In this document: piece after piece, positions 58,218-64,000 of the stretch | Layout of the letters: every line of letters begins with the position of its first letter | How positions within the stretch are numbered: position 1 is the first letter of the stretch | NCBI GenBank assembly: GCA_047495785.1 | Contig: JBLDXI010000001.1 | Location: 4,278,001-4,342,000 of the forward strand | Source: Lepidodermella squamata | Taxonomy: Eukaryota > Gastrotricha | DNA length: 64,000 bases | Direction of reading: 5' to 3' | Notes under the pieces: generated by a model | The model's input: only the letters and a program-made list of their open reading frames with translations | The model's database searches: none | What the model was told of the DNA's origin: nothing | Position numbers and translations under genes: made by a program

Positions 58218-59441
58218 CAATTAAAACCGAATAAAATGGTCAGGTATATTGAATTTAATGAAATTTGGTACGGCCCTAAGAATTTCCCTAGAAACAGAAA
58301 TTACCGCGATATTCTAGTCGAAATTTGTCATTCAATTTTCAAAAAAAAATATTTTTCTATCTAACCGATAATTTCCAAATTTATTCATCACATTTATTGA
58401 TGTATTTATTCGTTTTTTTATCCGTTTCTGAAGGGCTGAAAAATGGGTTCTCCTTTTACCGGAACGTTTACGGTGAGCGAAACCAAAGTTTGGAATTTTC
58501 TATAGTGGCCTGAAATTATTTTTAGCATAAATCTCGCGCGTGAAGATTGAGCACAATATTTCTACAAAAATCACTAGTAAATTCAGCATAACATTCTTTA
58601 TAAGGCAGAGTGTTCGATTTAGAAATCATAATTCGCCTGAAATTCGTAGAATTGTTTAAAAAATGGATCATGGTATATTTCGAGTTTGGTTCCGCGAAGT
58701 GTAAATTTTTTTCCGCTCACCGTAAATTTGGTTAAAGATATTGCGCCTAAAAATCACATTATTTTTAATAATTCGGCGAGAATTTGAGCGTTTTTTTTTT
58801 ACTTTTATTTTCCGTTCCGCAAAGAATATTCTGCTAATATGGTGGAATCAGCGGCATCATGGTATAATTTCATAACGGGAAATTTAATTTCTCCCGCCAA
58901 TTTTTGAGATTATTTGAGATTATTAAATTTGGCTTAGGGGGTTGTGATCGAAGAGTGCATAATTTAGGTCATTTTTTACCTTTTTCGAACAAATTATACC
59001 TTTTTGAAACAAATTTGTTTCAGATTTGCACCGCGCAAAATGAATGTTTTCTTCAAGGGTAAAAGCAAAACTTTTCTAACTGCCTTGTTGCGTAATAGAG
59101 CTAAATGGTGTAACAATACCGAGGCTAATCATAGAGGCTCATTTTTTAGCATTGTGGACTGGCGAATAACGATGAGCCAACACTTCAAAGCCTCTCGAAT
59201 TAAAAAAATGGCGAAAAATCTCACTTGAAAATAATAGTGACAAAATTGAACTACGATCAAACTAAAGCGGTTCAAGATCTAAACCAGGTGTCTACATCAT
59301 CGTCACGGCCTGATTAATGATTCGGTTTCAAGTATAGTTGTCATTCGATTTCACCTTGGTTTCAAGTGAACACCGCTTCATAAGATCACGATCGAAAAAG
59401 GATTTTATCATCTCTATAGGCTGATATTTGATAGGCTAATA

Positions 59442-59742
59442 CAGGGGCGTAACCAGGAATTTTTTGGTTGTTCTTATGGGTTCTTATGGTTCTTATGGAT
59501 CTGATAGTGAAATTTGCATTTTTGTTAGGATAATCCTAGGTCGGCGATTGCCGATTTTCAAATAGGAGGAATAATAGGAAATATTGAAAATATCGAGATT
59601 TCGAGCGAAGCAAAAAATGTCCTCCACGTTTTACAAGCAATTTTTGCCATTTTGCCAGAAATAATAGCCCGAAGATGGGATTTTGAGTTTTCGTTTTGGT
59701 AGTTGTTTGAACAGCCAAAATAACCAGCTGGTTACGCCCCTG
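59442..59742. mobile_element. hAT-like MITE with 8-bp target duplication
   Basis: The ends are CAGGGGCGTAACCAG and its inverse CTGGTTACGCCCCTG, the CAGGG start typical of hAT elements. Flanks GGCTAATA (59434-59441) and GGCTAGGA (59743-59750) agree at 6 of 8 positions, the hAT duplication length. It is 301 bp long with no transposase. Confidence 0.7.
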
Positions 59743-59780
59743 GGCTAGGACAGAGGGCTAGGACAGAGGGCTAGGCAGAG
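59742..59780. repeat. Three-copy 13-bp tandem repeat
   Basis: The unit GGGCTAGGACAGA occurs about three times directly after the hAT-like element; the third copy has lost a base. The repeat overlaps the right target duplication. Confidence 0.6.
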
Positions 59781-60100
59781 GAGACATTCGCCATTTCGCT
59801 TGCCCTCAAATTTGCTACCGTATAATACCGAATTATAAAGCGGAACCGAAATAATGGGCAGGGTTAGTCATTTGACCCTCCTAAGAATTTAATGCCTGTT
59901 TTACATCGATCTCTGCTCTCAGGTGAGCAGTTTCTTTTTCCTAAAATGTTCTTCAAAAAGCAGAGGACAGTGCCTAATAATTCGGGATTTATGGTGATCT
60001 ATTCTCACCTTATCTACTACTACCGATTTTCTAAAAAATGGGACAGCATCGGAATGAAAGCAATCTAGTTCTATTGTAGCTGTGCCATTGTAAGTGTATG

Positions 60101-60109
60101 CCATTTTAG
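60101..60109. repeat. Left 9-bp target duplication of the Mutator-like element
   Basis: CCATTTTAG, repeated exactly at 62732-62740 on the other side of the element. Nine bases is the usual Mutator duplication length. Confidence 0.75.
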
Positions 60110-62731
60110 GATTCATTCAACTTTCCCAATGCAACTTTCCCAATGCAAGTTTACCAATGTGTAAAACACGCACCAGGTGTGCACTTAATGCGCGTGCGTG
60201 GAGAATCGCGTGAACATGCGCACGCTTACACTAGCAAATCATGTGACTACCATCTAAACAGCGCGCGCCAAATTAATCAAGACCAGGGGGCAGTTAATCT
60301 TTCATTCACCTCTACCGATTCTTTTGTAACACTCTACTTAATCATCGCTGTTGTAAAAAATGATTCGTAGTAAATCTCGTAATGAACCGAACATCAAGTG
60401 CCAGAAGTGCGGCCGTAAATTTCGTGACGGCCGAGGGATAGCCCAGCACAAGCGTGGTAATAACTGCAAGCCGACGTCGGCTAAGAAGCGTCGCATGGCA
60501 TCACCGCAGTCAGGTAATGAACAATATTCTTAGATATTATCGTAATCAGCTTTTTCGTCAAATCTAGGCACCGAATCCGCGTCTTCATCGTCATCATCAC
60601 CGGCCGCTTCCTCTTCCTCTTCAATCCCCTCGCCGCCTGAATTTCGACCCCACGCCGTGTCAACAGCCAAACCGCAAACAACTGCTAAGCGCACGAAGGC
60701 ACCCGCTGCGACTAACAACGTCATAACTCCTGTCCAACTGTTCAGTCCTCCAAGGATTCCGAGTAGCACTGAGGCTCGTTTGGCCGCTGAAAATCGTGAA
60801 CTTCGAAGGCAGCTCGAGGAGAATCGTCGGCAACTGGCCGCAACCCAGGCGTTACTGAGTGATGAATCGTCGAATCGAGACTCGGCTAATTCAGATGTAG
60901 CGGATTCTTCGGCGACTTCGACTGTTCCTTCCGTTATTGAGACTGCAACGGTCAAGAATCAATACCTCAACACTAAGAAGACGCAGACGATCGTCACCGA
61001 CGATTACCAAGTTTACACCTTGGACCTATTCAGCGACTACTTCCAAAATCGTTACTACTGCGCTAAACGTCGCGAGACCGGATGCCTGGGGTCCTGTGTT
61101 GAGCAGGATGGCGTAGTCGAATTGCTTCAACACCATGACCATCACGGTGTAGACGAAATTTCCGCTGAAATCGAAGTTACACTAGCAAAATTTCGCGAAC
61201 TTGCTAGAACTACGAAGAAAACTGGTCCTGAATCCTACCAAGAGGTCAGAACTGCCCTCAAGGATAGATACCCGGCCGCTTTGATGAAACTTCCGCCCTT
61301 CGAAAGTTGCAGACAGTCGTTCTACAACTGCCGCAAAGAGGCTGAACCTCCGAATCCCAAAACTTTGACCGAGTTGGAGAATATGTTGGCGGCGTGGTCA
61401 CTTGCTGACTCGGATCTTTTGAACGAACTACATCCCGATCTCGACTACGACCCGCATCTACTCAACCGGTACCTGAAAACCAAGCGAGGCGCAGAATTCT
61501 TTAAAACTTTCGAAAAAACCGATAAAGGCCACTTCCTAATTTTCGCTACCGTCAATGGCTTCATTCGGTTAGCCGAAGCCAACCGTTGGTTCATCGACGG
61601 TACGTTCAAAATCGTGCCCAAGTTGTTCATGCAGCTGTTTACGATTCATACCCTCCAAGATGGTGTGATGACCGTCGCCGCATTCGCCTTGCTTGAAAAC
61701 AAAGAAGGTGACCTCTATTCGGCCCTCTTCAAGTACTTGACTAATTACATCACCGTTCAAACAGCAAGCTTCGAGTTGGAGGAGGTTACTTGTGATTTTG
61801 AAACCGGTATCTTAGCTACTCTGCGGAAAATGAAGGTAAACGGAAATCACATCCGCATTATAGGGTGTTTTTTCCATTACACAAAAGCTGTGCTTACCTG
61901 GATTAAGACGAAGGGGTTGAAGGGTCGGTATCAAAAAACTAAGTCTCGATTTCGACGTTGGGTTAGGCGCCTAATGGCTCTTGCTCTACTACCCATTGCT
62001 GATATCAAGCTAGTCGGCCCGCACATTATTGAACGGATGAGGCGAATCTTCCGGCGTGATGATAAAATAGTCGAATTTTGCAAGTACTGGGAGAAGCAGT
62101 GGCTGACGACTGTTCCGCCCGAGGAGTGGTGCGTTTACGACGAGGACGTGCGGACGAACAACGGTGTTGAAGGCAACAACAGCCGATACAACAGAGCCGC
62201 GCGTTGTAGCCACCTCGCCTTTTGGCGCTTCTGTCACCTGATAATCGCGATCGAAGACGAGACTGACAGTGATTTGCAGCAGCAAGACGCCGGCCAGCAA
62301 ATCAAGAAGCAGAAGGCGAAATACCGCCGCATCAACGACGCGATTAATAACCTCACGGCGAAATACAAGAAAAAGCGTGCTCTTCTCGTCAATAGTGATG
62401 CGGTTAAGAAACTGGCCCTCAACACGCTGACCAAGTTTGAGTGTTACCTTCATGATATGAACCGCCAAATTTGACCTGATTACCTCACTACTCGATTGCT
62501 TTAATAGCTTTAATCCATTTCTTTTGTGCGTAATAAATCCTCACCATGCAAGGTTACTCAATAAAATTCGGCTTCCTAAACAGTTGTTCTTGGTAAACTT
62601 GAATAAAACCAGAGGATTAGGGAGCGGATTAGGCATAAACGCGAGCTAACCGCTTCAAGTGCATTCAAGTGGGAGTATTTCGCATTGGTAAACTTGCATT
62701 GGGAAAGTTGCATTGGCAAAGTTGAAGACAC
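60110..62731 (+). mobile_element. Complete Mutator-like (MULE) DNA transposon
   Basis: A 2622-bp element. Terminal inverted repeats at 60110-60159 and 62683-62731 match closely and are built from near-repeats of CAACTTTCCCAATG. It is flanked by exact 9-bp duplications and carries one intact transposase gene. All parts needed for transposition appear present, so it may have been active recently. Confidence 0.85.
60360..62474 (+). CDS. MULE transposase
   Basis: Cuts and joins the element's DNA ends by a DDE-type RNase H-like reaction in the nucleus. Two exons, 60360-60513 and 60568-62474, with a 54-bp intron, give 686 residues. Order: a C2HC finger (C14, C17, H30, C36), a Ser/Pro-rich linker, a short coiled coil, a FLYWCH-type finger (from C216 to HHDHH at 240-244), then the MULE core. 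The core has WFIDGTFK (D395), TCDFETG (D461), CFFHYTKA and NNGVEGNNSRYNR (E586), so the catalytic triad is complete. The ATG at 60360 is chosen because it keeps the N-terminal finger; the exon 2 frame alone has no ATG until later. No frameshift or stop is found. Confidence 0.88.
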
Positions 62732-62740
62732 CCATTTTAG
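62732..62740. repeat. Right 9-bp target duplication of the Mutator-like element
   Basis: CCATTTTAG, exact match to 60101-60109. Confidence 0.75.
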
Positions 62741-62859
62741 CGATCGGATAATTTCATGTGTTTAGACACAATCGAGGAGTTTCAAGAGAAATTAATTAGG
62801 TTTCTATTGTTCGCGTGAATCATACATCAAAACACCATGATTTTACTATTTCTGGGGGT

Positions 62860-62893
62860 AATTTGACCCCCAGTCCGGACTGGGGGTCAAATT
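62860..62893. repeat. Perfect 34-bp palindrome
   Basis: Reads AATTTGACCCCCAGTCC then its exact inverse with no spacer (centre 62876/62877). It could be a cruciform or a head-to-head join of short repeat ends. It lies between the MULE and the right end of the candidate outer element. Confidence 0.8.
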
Positions 62894-64000
62894 GTTTCAC
62901 ATTTGTTACGATATTCCAATTATTTGAGCAGAAACATCACTTATTTCAGTGAATAAACATATACTATAAGATACTTCTAATTACTTCTGAGAGTAAACGT
63001 GAAATTCGCGTAAAACTTTGAGAAAATCCCTTCGATCACCTCATTTTTGGGCAAAATTTCAACTATTCCGTATTAATTCAGATGTATTCCCAGAAAAAGT
63101 GAAACAAACTGAAACAAAGCTCGAACATTTCGAAACAATTTGATGCACCTTTCGATCACAACCCCCTTAGATTTTTTTACTACGGAGAGGCTCTGCGTTT
63201 ACCAGTCGAAATCGAGCCCATTATCTTGACAATTTCAGAATTTTAAATAGAATTCTGTCGAAATGATTGTCGCGCTATCGATGATGTCAGCATTTTATGG
63301 TAAGATAATATATTGCTGAAAAATAGCTGAGATGAAAACATGTTTCTTTCAACCATTTTTTAGCGACATCTTCGCTCCACTGGCATTGCGCGTTCGTTGA
63401 CAAGCAGCGAGCCATCGATACTCGGCGTCACTGATCGGCGAAAACTAGACATAATAGACCTTAGAATTAGAAGTAATACACGCTGGTCCGCCAATTTATG
63501 CTGGCTTTTATCAGGTAAATTTTGAATATTCACTCTTCAGCTCTTTGAAAACGGCTGCACTGCGTCACAAATCTTGATTAATTTTCTCAAAAAGTAGTAC
63601 ATGAAAGGTTTTCACGGCTTGTCCCATTAGTTGTGCAACCATTTTTTGATTTCGCATATTTCGCAAAGGAATTCAACTAATTTTTCAAATTTAACCCAAC
63701 AAGGGGAACCTTCTTTATTTTTCCGAATTCAAAATTTACTCGACAAAACCGTGAAAACCCGAAACTACAAAAAACTACAATGTCCCATAAATATAAATAT
63801 AGATAATAATTGAACATTTCAAAAACGTCATTGAATAGTAATCAAGTATCCCACATAGAATCTACAAAAGATGAAGAAATCGGGCCCAACTATTTATTGT
63901 TGATGATCGTCCTGTTATTATTTTTTACTTGCGTTGCAACCGGCAGGGGCGGCGAAGCTACCGGCATTGGCGATATCGGCTCGAACACTGGCGTCTGAGG
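62894..64000. other. Right edge, no supported gene
   Basis: AT-rich. Apart from the inverted-repeat end at 63151-63170, one short frame from ATG 63903 (MIVLLLFFTCVATGRGG) resembles a signal peptide followed by a Gly-rich end of about 30 residues; it is too short to call. Confidence 0.4.

Larger units (their letters stand above)
55705..58932. other. Repeat-rich region without a supported gene
   Basis: Holds the inverted repeat at 57509-57614, the telomere-like tract at 58178-58217, and CAGTGCCTAATAATTCGG at 56668, which recurs directly at 59968. Open frames are short and lack domains. Confidence 0.5.
58933..63170. mobile_element. Candidate older inverted-repeat element hosting nested insertions
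   Basis: CTTAGGGGGTTGTGATCGAA at 58933-58952 and its inverse at 63151-63170 match at 19 of 20 positions; the similarity continues weakly inward (GTGCAT). Between them lie the hAT-like MITE and the Mutator-like element. Without the latter the interval would be about 1.6 kb. No transposase of its own is seen, so it may be non-autonomous. Confidence 0.35.

Noticed and set aside
1-64000. tRNA, rRNA, CRISPR arrays, prokaryotic operons, viral genes
   Set aside because: None was recognised on either strand; the gene structure is plainly eukaryotic.

Overview
The window is nuclear DNA from an invertebrate animal. The genes have spliceosomal introns with GT..AG ends, many only about 50-60 bp long. 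The proteins are typically metazoan: Na+-driven bicarbonate transporters of the SLC4 family and a collagen prolyl 4-hydroxylase alpha subunit. The phylum cannot be named from sequence alone; the compact introns suggest a small-bodied animal. No tRNA, rRNA or CRISPR was found, and nothing prokaryotic.

Positions 1-49221 are dominated by seven SLC4 transporter copies, all on the minus strand: copy 1 (1-17153, 3' end outside the window), copy 2 (20576-23818), copy 3 (26708-30186), copy 4 (31149-34745), copy 5 (35467-38689), copy 6 (40528-43995, broken by a frameshift and a stop) and copy 7 (44642-49221). Exon sizes and N-termini pair them as 1 with 7, 3 with 4 and 5 with 6, with copy 2 alone. Copies 1 and 7 are the most alike but sit at opposite ends of the array, and both carry several candidate alternative first exons. 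Copies 5 and 6 share a 472-bp tract encoding identical protein, which looks like gene conversion. One unrelated gene, a prolyl 4-hydroxylase (24834-26656, plus strand), lies inside the array and converges on copy 3.

Copy 1 differs from the others in having multi-kilobase introns. Two of these hold five small genes for secreted six-cysteine peptides of 91-92 residues, on both strands. Each gene has its own promoter with a shared CRE-like element, ACGTCATTYMACGGCAG, and usually an upstream CAGCTG box. A sixth promoter survives without a gene. This nested peptide family is the strongest candidate for an undescribed system here.

Positions 49222-64000 are gene-poor: exons of unknown genes at 50.5-52.5 kb, a three-exon secreted protein at 53434-54437, then repeat-rich DNA. 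The repeats include a hAT-like MITE with an 8-bp duplication and a structurally complete Mutator-like element (60110-62731) with terminal repeats, a 9-bp duplication and an intact transposase. Both may be nested in an older inverted-repeat element (58933-63170).

A working hypothesis, not shown by the sequence, is that the array supplies bicarbonate transport for secretion or mineralised matrix. The prolyl hydroxylase fits a collagen-making tissue, but its position may be coincidence.
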